Shown here: positions 50,215 through 58,643 of the stretch, piece by piece
How positions within the stretch are numbered: the stretch's first letter is position 1
Layout: each line of letters starts with the position of its first letter
Origin: an uncultured Lachnospira sp.
GTDB lineage: Bacteria > Bacillota > Clostridia > Lachnospirales > Lachnospiraceae
Direction of reading: 5' to 3'
NCBI GenBank assembly: GCA_910589305.1
Contig: CAJUTV010000001.1
Location: forward strand, 1-61,048
Length of the DNA stretch: 61,048 nt
Translations under genes and position numbers: made by a program
The notes under the pieces: model-generated
The model's input: the letters and a program-made list of their open reading frames with translations, nothing else
Databases searched by the model: none
What the model was told of the DNA's origin: nothing

Positions 50215-52098
50215 TTATAAATTCTTTTTCTTAGCTGTCCGTTTTTTCTTATGAACTATTTTTTCTTTTAAATTCAATGTATTTGTCTTTAATACAACCG
50301 TTGTTCTTGGCGGAATTTTAACAAGTTTATTTTCAACAACGTCTATTTTTTCTGTTCCTGTACTAAATTCAACAGTCCATTTGCTTCCTTCTGCAAGCTT
50401 TGGCAACGCCAAATCATGCCATTCCCAATGTAAATTAAATCCAACATAAATTAATTCAAAACGGTCTTTTTCTTGAAGCATATCAAAAGCAGCATATTTT
50501 GAACAATATAGTATACCGATATGTCTGTTATAATTTTCCATTACCTGATACCATGCGTTCGTTCCATGATAAGAAACATCTGGATATCCGCAAGAAACAG
50601 GGTCTGCTGCCAGCAATTGTTTTGTCATATGGAGAATTTTATTATCTTTTCTAAATTGTATCAGCTTTGTCACAAATTCTTCAATATCACAGGCTTCATT
50701 GGACGATTTCCAATTTAGCCATGAAGTCTCACCATCAATACAATAAGGATTATTATTTCCGCCCTGTGAATTTTCAAACTCATCTCCCGCCAATATTAAA
50801 GGCGTTCCCGCCGATGTCAACAGCATGGTAAACGCATTTTTAATCTGTCTTTGCCGAAGCTCAATAATACGCTTTTTTCTTGATTTTCCTTCCACACCGC
50901 AATTCCAGCTATGATTAAAATTTTCACCATCTCGATTATTTTCACCATTATTTTCATTATGCTTACGGTCAAAACTTACAAGGTCCATCATCGTAAAACC
51001 ATTATGATTTGTCACATAATTAATATTTGCACTATTATCAGGATTACTTCTTGTAACATATGCAAACTGCCTAAGCTGATTTTCATCCCCCTTTAAAAAT
51101 TGACGAACGGTCTGTGTAAAACCATTATTGTAATTTGCCATATGCTTATAAGTGCCTCGTTCCCCGTTCCAATATGTTGTAATAAGCTTGGTATCTGAAA
51201 GAAGAGGGTCTTTGGAAAGAACCTCAAGTGCAGTTTCAGAAGCATACAGATGAATACCATCTATGTGATACTGTGTCACCCAATACCTTGCACAATCAAG
51301 AATAAAATCCGATGATTCTTTATCAAAAAACATCTCCATAATCAGCTCCATATGATTGGCATGAAGTGTTTTAATAACATTCTTTAATTCAACTGTGTAA
51401 TCAGACTTCATATCAGCAATTGAACAAAAGGCTGCCTTTGGCGCAAAATGAAACCCTGCGTCATATCCCCAATAATTTACTAGCGGTGTAATAATTTTAG
51501 GCTTATATATTTCTTTTTTTGATGGATGGAGCTGTGAAAAACGACAAATCTCATCATATTCATATGCTGGCATCAACTCTAATGTTGTCACTCCTAGTTT
51601 TTTAAGATAATCCAGCTTTTCAAGCAATCCTGCAAAAGTTCCCTTGTGTTTTACACCTGATGTTCTGCTCTTTGTAAAGCCCCTTACATGAATCTTATAA
51701 AAAATGCAGTCCTCATAAGGTATATTCGGTCTTACATCTTTTTCCCAATCAAAATCATCCAGACACACTCTGCTAAAATGAGGCGTGTGTTCTGTTTCTT
51801 CATCATTAATGCCAAATTTAGTGCACCCTGTAATCGTCTTTGCATAAGGGTCAATTACTTTAATACCATCTACTTCATAACAATAAAGAGCCTTGTCCAT
51901 TGATATATCACTTATTGAACAGGCAAAGACATTGCCAATCTTGTAGGTACTATCTAATATAATTTCATGTTTCAGCTTATATTTTAAATCATATATCAAT
52001 AAACTTATCTGTTTTGCCTCACTGCTAAATGCAAAGTTGTAATTCTTGCCATTTTTGCTACTTCCCATAGCAATCGGATTTCCTTTAGCCACTATCAT
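50215..52098 (-). CDS. Glycogen debranching/isoamylase-like GH13 protein, catalytic residues replaced
   Basis: 627 residues with the layout of GlgX/isoamylase: N-terminal CBM48-like domain, (beta/alpha)8 domain, C-terminal beta domain. The fold motifs NYWGYDAGFHFAP and GENFNHSWNCGVEG are kept. The catalytic positions are not: the nucleophile Asp is Tyr285 (DGIHLY), the acid/base Glu is Thr308 (LITTYW), and the HD Asp is Asn366 (TNHNGF). Region I is also changed (ELIMEMFFDKE). The protein is probably inactive as a hydrolase and may bind glucans or regulate other enzymes (inference). The frame is intact, so this is not a simple pseudogene. Confidence 0.82.
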   Translation of the reverse strand: MIVAKGNPIAMGSSKNGKNYNFAFSSEAKQISLLIYDLKYKLKHEIILDSTYKIGNVFACSISDISMDKALYCYEVDGIKVIDPYAKTITGCTKFGINDEETEHTPHFSRVCLDDFDWEKDVRPNIPYEDCIFYKIHVRGFTKSRTSGVKHKGTFAGLLEKLDYLKKLGVTTLELMPAYEYDEICRFSQLHPSKKEIYKPKIITPLVNYWGYDAGFHFAPKAAFCSIADMKSDYTVELKNVIKTLHANHMELIMEMFFDKESSDFILDCARYWVTQYHIDGIHLYASETALEVLSKDPLLSDTKLITTYWNGERGTYKHMANYNNGFTQTVRQFLKGDENQLRQFAYVTRSNPDNSANINYVTNHNGFTMMDLVSFDRKHNENNGENNRDGENFNHSWNCGVEGKSRKKRIIELRQRQIKNAFTMLLTSAGTPLILAGDEFENSQGGNNNPYCIDGETSWLNWKSSNEACDIEEFVTKLIQFRKDNKILHMTKQLLAADPVSCGYPDVSYHGTNAWYQVMENYNRHIGILYCSKYAAFDMLQEKDRFELIYVGFNLHWEWHDLALPKLAEGSKWTVEFSTGTEKIDVVENKLVKIPPRTTVVLKTNTLNLKEKIVHKKKRTAKKKNL

Positions 52099-52261
52099 AT
52101 GTCACCTCATACCCTATTTTTACGCCAATTTTAGTTTTTAAAATTATTATAATGTATTTTAATTAACTTTCATAGCACTTTATATAATATTTTTATAGTT
52201 TTTTCCACACTTTTATAAACATTAAATATATTTTTAAAATTAAAAATAAATATAATGCAAT

Positions 52262-52328
52262 AAAATCCAGTAGATAAGCAAAGTACAGAAACCATATTTT
52301 CGTATTTTGCTTGCCTACTGGATTTTTT
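52262..52328. terminator. Bidirectional terminator between TepA and the GH13-like gene
   Basis: AAAATCCAGTAG...CTACTGGATTTT long stem with inner GCAAA/TTTGC pairs; T-runs on both strands. The rest of the 350-bp gap (52099-52450) is A+T-rich with no gene seen. Confidence 0.85.
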
Positions 52329-52450
52329 AATCGGAAACTTCTAACCTATTTGCCTGTCTTTGTCTAAAACGCTGTATAAGTTGAAATATTCCTTCCTGTA
52401 TTTTCTTTATTATTTTTTCAACTGTTATATAAATATAAAACTTCTGCGCT

Positions 52451-53134
52451 CTATTCTCCAATTAATTCCTGCAATTTTGCAAATGCATCGCTAATGCCTC
52501 CCACAGCATTAATCAATCCCTCATCTACCGCCTCATGCCCAACAAGAATCGTACCTAAATCTTTTGTAAGGATTCCTGTATTAATCATCATTTTTTCCAA
52601 TTTTTCTTTGCTAATACGCGAATGTGTGGATATAAACTGAACAATTCTATTTTGTATCATTTTAAAATAATCAAAAGTTTGCGGCGCACCAATAATTGTG
52701 CCATTCATTCTTACAGGGTGAATAATCATGGTGGCCGTTGGTGCAATAAATGAATAATCGGCACTGACTGCCAACGGAACGCCAATGCTGTGTGAATCAC
52801 CCAATATCAATGAAACCACTGGCTTAGACATGGAGGCGAACATCTCTGCAAGTGCAAGTCCTGCACTCACATCACCGCCAACAGTATTGACAAGCACAAG
52901 CACGCCTTTAATCTCATCATCGTCTTGTATTGAGGCAAGCTGTGGCAACACATGTTCATATTTTGTACTTTTGCTGGTTGAAGGCAATATATCATGTCCT
53001 TCAATTTCTCCAATAATTGTCATTAAATGAATTTTTCCATGTTTTTTATTGCTTTCAAGAACGACCTGCCCATAATCATTGATTTCATTATTTTTCTTTT
53101 CTTCTTTTGAAGCCGAATCTTCATTTTTGCCCAT
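52451..53134 (-). CDS. tepA: ClpP-like serine protease of the TepA type
   Basis: 227 residues. ClpP/crotonase fold: GVLVLVNTVGGDVSAGLALAE, the nucleophile Ser116 in GDSHSIG, and His139 in MIIHPVRMNG. The variable charged N-terminus (first ~25 residues) lacks a signal peptide, so it is cytoplasmic. TepA of Bacillus (translocation-enhancing protein) is the closest named family; a germination- or secretion-related role is inferred. GGAGG is ten bases before the ATG. Confidence 0.85.
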   Translation of the reverse strand: MGKNEDSASKEEKKNNEINDYGQVVLESNKKHGKIHLMTIIGEIEGHDILPSTSKSTKYEHVLPQLASIQDDDEIKGVLVLVNTVGGDVSAGLALAEMFASMSKPVVSLILGDSHSIGVPLAVSADYSFIAPTATMIIHPVRMNGTIIGAPQTFDYFKMIQNRIVQFISTHSRISKEKLEKMMINTGILTKDLGTILVGHEAVDEGLINAVGGISDAFAKLQELIGE

Positions 53135-53287
53135 ATTTTGCTTTCCTCCATATGATTACATTTATAGATATTGATATTATTTTGAGAATTTATGTTGATT
53201 TTATTCATGTATCACTATTTTTCTCAAAAAACATCCTTTTCTCTTTTCATAATGCAATCGTTCAACAGAGCCAAGCAATAAATGTAT

Positions 53288-54370
53288 TTATTTTAATGTC
53301 TCGCTATTGTTCAGCACAAGCGTACTATATAAAAATAATATATCACAGTCATCAAAATTAATAAATTGTCCTAAATAATCAGGTTGAATATAGCGAATAT
53401 CCACCAATGTTATCTGAGAATATCCGCTAATTAACAATGGCGCAATACTTGAACCAAAAGAATCCCTAAATAATATTAATTTTTTATTCTCTTGTGCCTT
53501 TGGATTGTTTAATGTAACAAGAGATAATGAACCCGACAAAAACATTTCATAAGGGTCACGTCCTGTTGCTTTTTCCATATCATACATAGGTATTTCTTTT
53601 TTATTTTGTCCATCATACACATAACATTCTTCCATAACATCTTGTGTCACATACTGCAATACATCTGGTTCAAGCGGCAATGCTGCCTGTCCATAATACA
53701 CACCATAAAAATCATGCATCAATGTATGAAATGTATAATCCGAAGAAAGTGTTGTACCCATTTTTTGTGCCAGTCTCTGTGCTACATCTATAATTCGTTC
53801 CTGACGCCAATGGGTATCGGTTTTATAATAATCGTCCTTCTCTAAAAGTTCTGAGATAGAAATATATTGAGCAAAATCCATTTTTTGTTTCATCTGTTGT
53901 TCAAATTCCTTATAATCCATTGAAAGATGACCACTGTCCTTTGCCAAAAAACAATTTTTATCTGGAATAACTGATAAAAACACATTATTATGTTTTGTCA
54001 AATATTTGTCACATATATATTGAAACCGTTTTACTGCCCGATTTAAAGAATCCTCATCAAATGGATATTCCACTGCTGCAATAAAACCATCTGAAACATA
54101 AAGACCATTGTTATCTTTCCTAAAAAAAATATCTGTTGCTGTCACTGCCTTTAATGTCCGAAAGGATGCTCGAAACGGAAATGTATCTATAGCATATGTC
54201 TCAAAATCACTCATAAAACGCCCACTCAATATATTTTGTGTCTGAAATATCGGCATAGCTGCCAGTTTTCTGCGTTCACTGTCTGAATATTGTGGTTTTG
54301 GCAAAAATACACAAAGTAAAAATCCTGCTGCCAAAAACACTGCAAACAAAATACATGTCACTTTTTTCAT
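53288..54370 (-). CDS. DHHW family protein (AlgX/AlgJ-like polysaccharide O-acetylation partner)
   Basis: 360 residues. An N-terminal membrane anchor (VTCILFAVFLAAGFLLCVFL) is followed by an SGNH-hydrolase-like fold. Catalytic-type motifs: DTHWR, preceded by DDYYKT, near residue 195, and KLILFRDSFGSSIAPLL near 300 with the Ser. These proteins work with MBOAT acyltransferases to acetylate cell-surface polysaccharide outside the cell. The MBOAT gene lies 163 bp upstream in the same direction. A leader-element copy precedes it. Confidence 0.85.
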   Translation of the reverse strand: MKKVTCILFAVFLAAGFLLCVFLPKPQYSDSERRKLAAMPIFQTQNILSGRFMSDFETYAIDTFPFRASFRTLKAVTATDIFFRKDNNGLYVSDGFIAAVEYPFDEDSLNRAVKRFQYICDKYLTKHNNVFLSVIPDKNCFLAKDSGHLSMDYKEFEQQMKQKMDFAQYISISELLEKDDYYKTDTHWRQERIIDVAQRLAQKMGTTLSSDYTFHTLMHDFYGVYYGQAALPLEPDVLQYVTQDVMEECYVYDGQNKKEIPMYDMEKATGRDPYEMFLSGSLSLVTLNNPKAQENKKLILFRDSFGSSIAPLLISGYSQITLVDIRYIQPDYLGQFINFDDCDILFLYSTLVLNNSETLK

Positions 54371-54375
54371 ATTTT

Positions 54376-54456
54376 TTCCTTTTTTCTGCGCTGTTTTTTA
54401 AACCAAGAACCAAAGTCTTACAGGTTTATGACAAACAGCACAAAGCCACAAATCCC
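54376..54456 (-). promoter_or_regulatory. Leader element copy 6 (before DHHW gene)
   Basis: On minus S1 = GGGATTTGTG (54456-54447) with CATAAACCT (54430-54422). The loop TGTGCTGTTT pairs with AAACAGCGCA (one G-U). Relative to trpB the loop C became T and the partner G became A (CTGCTT/AAGCAG to CTGTTT/AAACAG): a second compensatory change. Confidence 0.75.
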
Positions 54457-54533
54457 GCAATTAAAAATTTCAATTTTGAATCTTTATTTCTATATTGTAA
54501 CTAATTTTTAGGAACAGCAAATAACTCGCATTT

Positions 54534-55931
54534 TCAAAATCGAAAATATAAAAATGGATTAAATGAGCCATCTATCAAATAAGCTGTTATAACAAGCAAT
54601 AATACCATAAGCACAAACGGCTCTATCCTATCTAAAATTTTTCTACCTAGCGGTCTGTTATAAACAATCTTTATCCCATATTGCACTGCTGGTGTTGCTC
54701 CTATAACAGCTATAAATAGTATTACAAAAAAGCTATACAGGCAATAAAGTGCTTGTGCGGATACAAGCGGAACACCTCCAACACCCAAAAGTCCTTTGAT
54801 ATCCAAAAATGCTTGCCCCATATCTTGTGCATTAAAAATAATAAAACTAATCATTACAAAAAACAAAACATAAATATGAGAGAACACTCTGCTTTTTTTT
54901 AGATATTTTAACAGCCATACTTTTTCAATCATTAACAATATGGCAAAAAATAAACCCCATACAATAAAATTCCATGCTGCTCCATGCCAAAATCCAGTAA
55001 GCATCCATACCGTCAAAATATTAAAGAATTGTCTTGCTTTTTTGACACGATTTCCTCCAAGCGGAATATAGACATAATCTCTAAACCAAGAACCTAATGA
55101 AATATGCCAGCGACGCCAAAATTCTGTAATACTAGCAGAAATATAGGGATAATTAAAGTTTTCTAAAAAATGAAACCCAAATATTTTGCCTAATCCAATC
55201 GCCATATCACTATAGCCTGAAAAATCAAAATAAATATGCAGACCAAAAGCAAACGCATATAACCAATAAAACAATACTGATTTTTCGTCAGAACCACGAA
55301 ACACATTGCATAGTTCTCCTAATTGATTTGCCAATAATACTTTTTTTGCCAAACCAATTACAAATTGTCTAATCCCTTCAGCCGCCATATCCCATGAGTG
55401 TTTTCTTGTCTCTAATTGTTTTGCTATATCTGAATAGCGAACAATGGGACCTGCAATCAACTGCGGAAACATGGCAATGTAAGCTGCCATATTAATCATA
55501 TTTTTTTGTGCTTCTTCTCCTCTATATATATCAACAATATAGCTAATCATCTGAAATGTATAAAAACTAATACCAATTGGCAATACCACCTTTAACAAAG
55601 ATAGATTAAGTCCTGTTATAGCATTAAAATTAGTAATAAAAAAATCAACATATTTAAAGTACACCAAAAAAGATAGACTAATGATTATAGAGAAAACACA
55701 AAAGAATTTTCCTAATTTTTTTCCTCTATATTTTTCTACCAATAATCCAAATCCATAGCCTAATACAATCGAACTTCCCATCAATAAAATATACTTTGGC
55801 TCTCCCCATGCGTAAAATAACAGACTGCTTAACAACAAAACTGTATTTTTTAAACATGTTGGAGATAAGAAATACAAAGCTATCGTAAGCGGCAAAAAAT
55901 AATATAAAAATGTAATACTCGAAAACAGCAT
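54534..55931 (-). CDS. MBOAT family O-acyltransferase (AlgI/DltB-like)
   Basis: 465 residues, about 11 membrane segments. MBOAT core: YFDFSGYSDMAIGLGKIFGF, FWRRWHISLGSWFRDYVYIP and LTGFWHGAAWNFIVWGLFF with the catalytic His. It transfers acyl groups across the membrane to wall or capsular polysaccharide. With the downstream DHHW protein it forms an alginate-acetylation-like pair. Confidence 0.92.
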   Translation of the reverse strand: MLFSSITFLYYFLPLTIALYFLSPTCLKNTVLLLSSLLFYAWGEPKYILLMGSSIVLGYGFGLLVEKYRGKKLGKFFCVFSIIISLSFLVYFKYVDFFITNFNAITGLNLSLLKVVLPIGISFYTFQMISYIVDIYRGEEAQKNMINMAAYIAMFPQLIAGPIVRYSDIAKQLETRKHSWDMAAEGIRQFVIGLAKKVLLANQLGELCNVFRGSDEKSVLFYWLYAFAFGLHIYFDFSGYSDMAIGLGKIFGFHFLENFNYPYISASITEFWRRWHISLGSWFRDYVYIPLGGNRVKKARQFFNILTVWMLTGFWHGAAWNFIVWGLFFAILLMIEKVWLLKYLKKSRVFSHIYVLFFVMISFIIFNAQDMGQAFLDIKGLLGVGGVPLVSAQALYCLYSFFVILFIAVIGATPAVQYGIKIVYNRPLGRKILDRIEPFVLMVLLLVITAYLIDGSFNPFLYFRF

Positions 55932-56032
55932 ATCATTGTTTCTCCTATATTTTTTTGTATACTACAATCTTTAGGCACCATTTATTATTTCAATTTTATA
56001 TACCACACAGCTTTAAAAATTATTTAGCTTAC

Positions 56033-56078
56033 AAAAATAGCGTGAAGCAACTTATATTAAAAGTTTACTTCACGCCAT
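56033..56078 (-). terminator. Terminator after the DUF4358 lipoprotein gene
   Basis: On minus GGCGTGAAG...CTTCACGC with inner AACTT/AAGTT, then TATTTTTG. Confidence 0.85.
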
Positions 56079-56151
56079 TTAAATTTTTATTTTATACGAT
56101 ATATATTATGCCTAATCCTCTTTTTTAAATGGTAAAAGTATATTTATCGAA

Positions 56152-56727
56152 TTATACAATTGGTGTTTCTGTAATTACCTGTGCCCCGCTAAGTGCAGAT
56201 AACGCATTGTTCTTGAAGATTTGCATAATTTCAGCCTCACCATATGCTGTAATAACATATTTTCCATCTACATTAATGATAATCAATGTATCAGGTTGTC
56301 CACACATCCACTGCTTTGCTAAAATATTAGACTTTGCTGCCTCTGCAAAATCATTCATATTTACACCATTTTTCAAACGATATGCAGCACCAGTAAATAT
56401 ATTAGTATTCATCATATGCACCATTGAAGCGGCATCCTCAATATTAGAAGTTTGACTTTGTGGAAGTCCCAGTGTAATGTCTAATTCTTCTGTTTTGCTA
56501 ATATCAAATTTACCAGGCGCATCCATTACTGCATTTTCTTGATTTCCTCCATACATAGCAAACAGTTGGTCTTGCTTATAAACTTTTACTACTTCCTTCA
56601 ACACATCAAGAGATTCTGCATATTTTGACTGTCCCCCTTGATTTCCACCATTTGAATCCTTGTTGCCACAACCAATTAATGTAACAATTATCATTGCTGC
56701 TAAAAAGATTGTTGTTAATTTCTTCAT
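56152..56727 (-). CDS. DUF4358 lipoprotein
   Basis: 191 residues. Lipoprotein signal ending in LIGCGN (Cys20), a Gly/Asn/Gln-rich spacer, then a domain with GAAYRLKNGVNMNDFAEAAKSN and KYVITAYGEAEIMQIF matching DUF4358. In Lachnospiraceae this family often sits beside MBOAT/DHHW genes, suggesting a role in the same surface-polysaccharide machinery (inference). An extended -10 TGCTATAAT lies at 56812-56819. Confidence 0.8.
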   Translation of the reverse strand: MKKLTTIFLAAMIIVTLIGCGNKDSNGGNQGGQSKYAESLDVLKEVVKVYKQDQLFAMYGGNQENAVMDAPGKFDISKTEELDITLGLPQSQTSNIEDAASMVHMMNTNIFTGAAYRLKNGVNMNDFAEAAKSNILAKQWMCGQPDTLIIINVDGKYVITAYGEAEIMQIFKNNALSALSGAQVITETPIV

Positions 56728-56811
56728 GTAAATCCTCCATTTTTATTTAATCTGCTGCATACAAATCCATTTATATTTATTTTATATAAACTTTTGTACT
56801 TGTCATGACTT

Positions 56812-56819
56812 ATTATAGC
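56812..56819 (-). promoter_or_regulatory. Extended -10 promoter of the DUF4358 gene
   Basis: On minus TGCTATAAT-like extended -10; no good -35 was seen. Confidence 0.5.
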
Positions 56820-56927
56820 ATATCTTTATATTAAATGCTACTGTTAATATTATTATATTTTTTATAACTTTAACTCTTTCTAATTTTTAATTTTTCTTAA
56901 AATCGAATATTTGTTTTGCATTAACTA

Positions 56928-56956
56928 TTGCCCAAAATCATCATTTATGTTATTAT
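56928..56956 (+). promoter_or_regulatory. Promoter of the Mrr-like nuclease gene
   Basis: TTGCCC, 17 bases, TATTAT; the ATG is 38 bases further. Confidence 0.65.
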
Positions 56957-56993
56957 ACAAAATATATTATCAATACAAAAGGTAGGTATTTTA

Positions 56994-57530
56994 ATGTTTA
57001 CAGGATATGATTATGAAGATTACTGTTGCAAATATCTAAAAAAACATCATTTTAAAAACATTGAGCATACTCCGCTTTCAGGCGACCACGGGGTTGACAT
57101 TATTGCTCGAAAAGGACGCAAAAAATATGCCTTTCAATGTAAATATTATACTGGAAAAGTAGGAAATCACGCTATTCAACAAGTCTATACAGGCTGCTCT
57201 TACTATAAGTGCGATGTTGCAGTCGTAATAACAAATAGCGTATTTACAAAAAATGCGATTGCAGAGGCAAAAAGGCTAGGCATACAACTATGGGATAATA
57301 TTGAAGTAGAAAAAAAGAGATATCGATTTATCAAGTTGTTCTTATTAACTGCTCTTATACTGGCAGCAGCTTACTATATTATTCCTGATAAACAAAAGTC
57401 CTGGTTATACAACTATTTTACAACCTTTTATCAGACTGATTTTGATATAATTTTACTGGTTGTATTTCTTTTGTCTGCCATTATTCTTGCCACAATTGCC
57501 ATCAAAAAAATACGAGACAATGCCCATTAA
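56994..57530 (+). CDS. Mrr-like restriction endonuclease domain with two C-terminal membrane segments
   Basis: 178 residues. The N-terminal Mrr_cat domain (PD-(D/E)xK fold) has Glu8, GDHGVDIIARKG with Asp35, and QCKYYTGKVG with the Q48-C49-K50 catalytic motif, then AVVITNSVFTKNAIAEAKRL. Residues about 118-136 (FIKLFLLTALILAAAYYII) and 150-170 are hydrophobic, so the nuclease is membrane-anchored. Mrr proteins cut modified or foreign DNA. Start: ATG 56994 with AAGGTAGG six bases upstream. It is one of three plus-strand genes; no methyltransferase neighbour. Confidence 0.85.
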   Translation: MFTGYDYEDYCCKYLKKHHFKNIEHTPLSGDHGVDIIARKGRKKYAFQCKYYTGKVGNHAIQQVYTGCSYYKCDVAVVITNSVFTKNAIAEAKRLGIQLWDNIEVEKKRYRFIKLFLLTALILAAAYYIIPDKQKSWLYNYFTTFYQTDFDIILLVVFLLSAIILATIAIKKIRDNAH

Positions 57531-57570
57531 TACAACAATAAACTATATAAAATAACTTAAGGCACAAAAT

Positions 57571-57617
57571 CAAACACCCCAAAGCAAACAAAAAACTTGT
57601 TTGTTGTGGGGTGTTTA
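57571..57617. terminator. Terminator between Mrr-like gene and tRNA-Thr
   Basis: AAACACCCCA pairs with TGGGGTGTTT; inner CAAACAA/TTGTTTG adds to the stem. Confidence 0.75.
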
Positions 57618-57631
57618 AACGACTAATAAAA

Positions 57632-57704
57632 AGCTTCATATCGGACTTGAACCGATGACCTCTTCATTACGAGTGAAGCGCTCTACCAACTGAGCTAATG
57701 AAGC
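57632..57704 (-). tRNA. tRNA-Thr (anticodon CGU)
   Basis: Cloverleaf: acceptor GCTTCAT/ATGAAGC, D-arm AGCTCAGTTGGTAGAGC, anticodon stem CTTCA/TGAAG with loop CTCGTAA (CGT, codon ACG), T-arm ATCGG-TTCAAGT-CCGAT. A T-run follows directly; CCA is not encoded. Confidence 0.95.
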
Positions 57705-57720
57705 ACCTTACACAAAAATA

Positions 57721-57850
57721 GTCAAACCAGATATTCACAATCCACTTTGCTATTTGCTCAAACCATCTAGCTGCTATCGCAACACAAGCCCCCACCTCCA
57801 CTTATGCCTCTGCCGTATTGAAGCGGGGTACTTTTTTGATAAGGTTAAAT
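57721..57850 (+). repeat. Interspersed repeat R, copy R2
   Basis: GTCAAACCAGATATTCACAA at the left and TTTTGATAAGGTTAAATT at the right, with the internal CCACCTCCACTTATGCCTCT segment close to R1 (CCACCCCCACTTATGCCTTT). Lies between tRNA-Thr and the flavodoxin gene in a 400-bp region without protein genes. Confidence 0.6.
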
Positions 57851-57931
57851 TAACAAGCAATATTATATATGTATAAATATTTTTTGTAAAGCGTTTTTTT
57901 TATATTTAATAAAATATTTTAATAAACTATT

Positions 57932-58549
57932 TTATCGAATAAAATTCATAGGGGTCAATTTTTCTTTTTCTGGGATTCCATACTGTTCTTTGCCCAACGC
58001 AATACTTTTCATTAAAAATGTCATATTTCTTGCAAGTGTTCTCATTCCCTGCAAGCCTTCCAAATCCTGATTGGCTTCCCCTATTTCTCTTCCATGAATA
58101 CTGTTCCAATACTGTCCTGAAGCCACTGGCATACCAGCTACTGTAAAAAATTTATTTAATTCATCAAATGTAGCAGATAATCCACCTCTTCTGCCTGCTA
58201 CAACAGCTGCACCGACTTTCATCGTCTTATCAAAATCAGTGCTGCAAAACAATCTCGTCAAAAAAGCAACTAATGTCGCATTTGCAGATGCATAATATAC
58301 AGGACTTCCCACTACCATACCATCACATTCTTTAAATTTAAAAGCCGTTTCATTTACAATATCTTCAAATACACATTTCTTAGCAGTTCCACAAGAACGG
58401 CAAGCAATACAGCCACGAATATCTTTATTTCCAACATGTATTATTTGTGTTTCAATATTTTCCTCTGTAAAAATCTTTTCCATCTCATGTAAAGCCACAT
58501 ATGTATTTCCTTGAGCATGGGGACTTCCATTGATTAATAAAACCTTCAT
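57932..58549 (-). CDS. Flavodoxin-like NAD(P)H-dependent oxidoreductase (iron-sulfur flavoprotein-like)
   Basis: 205 residues. FMN-binding start VLLINGSPHAQGNTYVAL, then GCIACRSCGTAKKCVFEDIV with clustered Cys as in iron-sulfur flavoproteins, and GMVVGSPVYYASANATLVAFL. Probable FMN-dependent reductase of quinones or other small molecules. The ATG 58549 has GAGG five bases upstream within a leader-element copy. Follows the DUF1893 gene on the same strand. Confidence 0.88.
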   Translation of the reverse strand: MKVLLINGSPHAQGNTYVALHEMEKIFTEENIETQIIHVGNKDIRGCIACRSCGTAKKCVFEDIVNETAFKFKECDGMVVGSPVYYASANATLVAFLTRLFCSTDFDKTMKVGAAVVAGRRGGLSATFDELNKFFTVAGMPVASGQYWNSIHGREIGEANQDLEGLQGMRTLARNMTFLMKSIALGKEQYGIPEKEKLTPMNFIR

Positions 58550-58554
58550 CTCAA

Positions 58555-58623
58555 CCTCATTTCTGTGCTGCTTTTTCTATATTTTATTATATTTTGTATT
58601 TTGTGTCTGACAGCACACAGACA
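58555..58623 (-). promoter_or_regulatory. Leader element copy 7 (before flavodoxin gene), minimal form
   Basis: On minus S1 = TGTCTG (58623-58618) with CAGACA (58609-58604). The eight-base loop TGTGCTGT is exactly the partner of GCAGCACA (58571-58564, one G-U), followed by GAAATGAGG. Every loop base takes part, the clearest H-type pseudoknot geometry of the set. Confidence 0.75.
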
Positions 58624-58643
58624 TGGATACGCCTATTTGGGGA

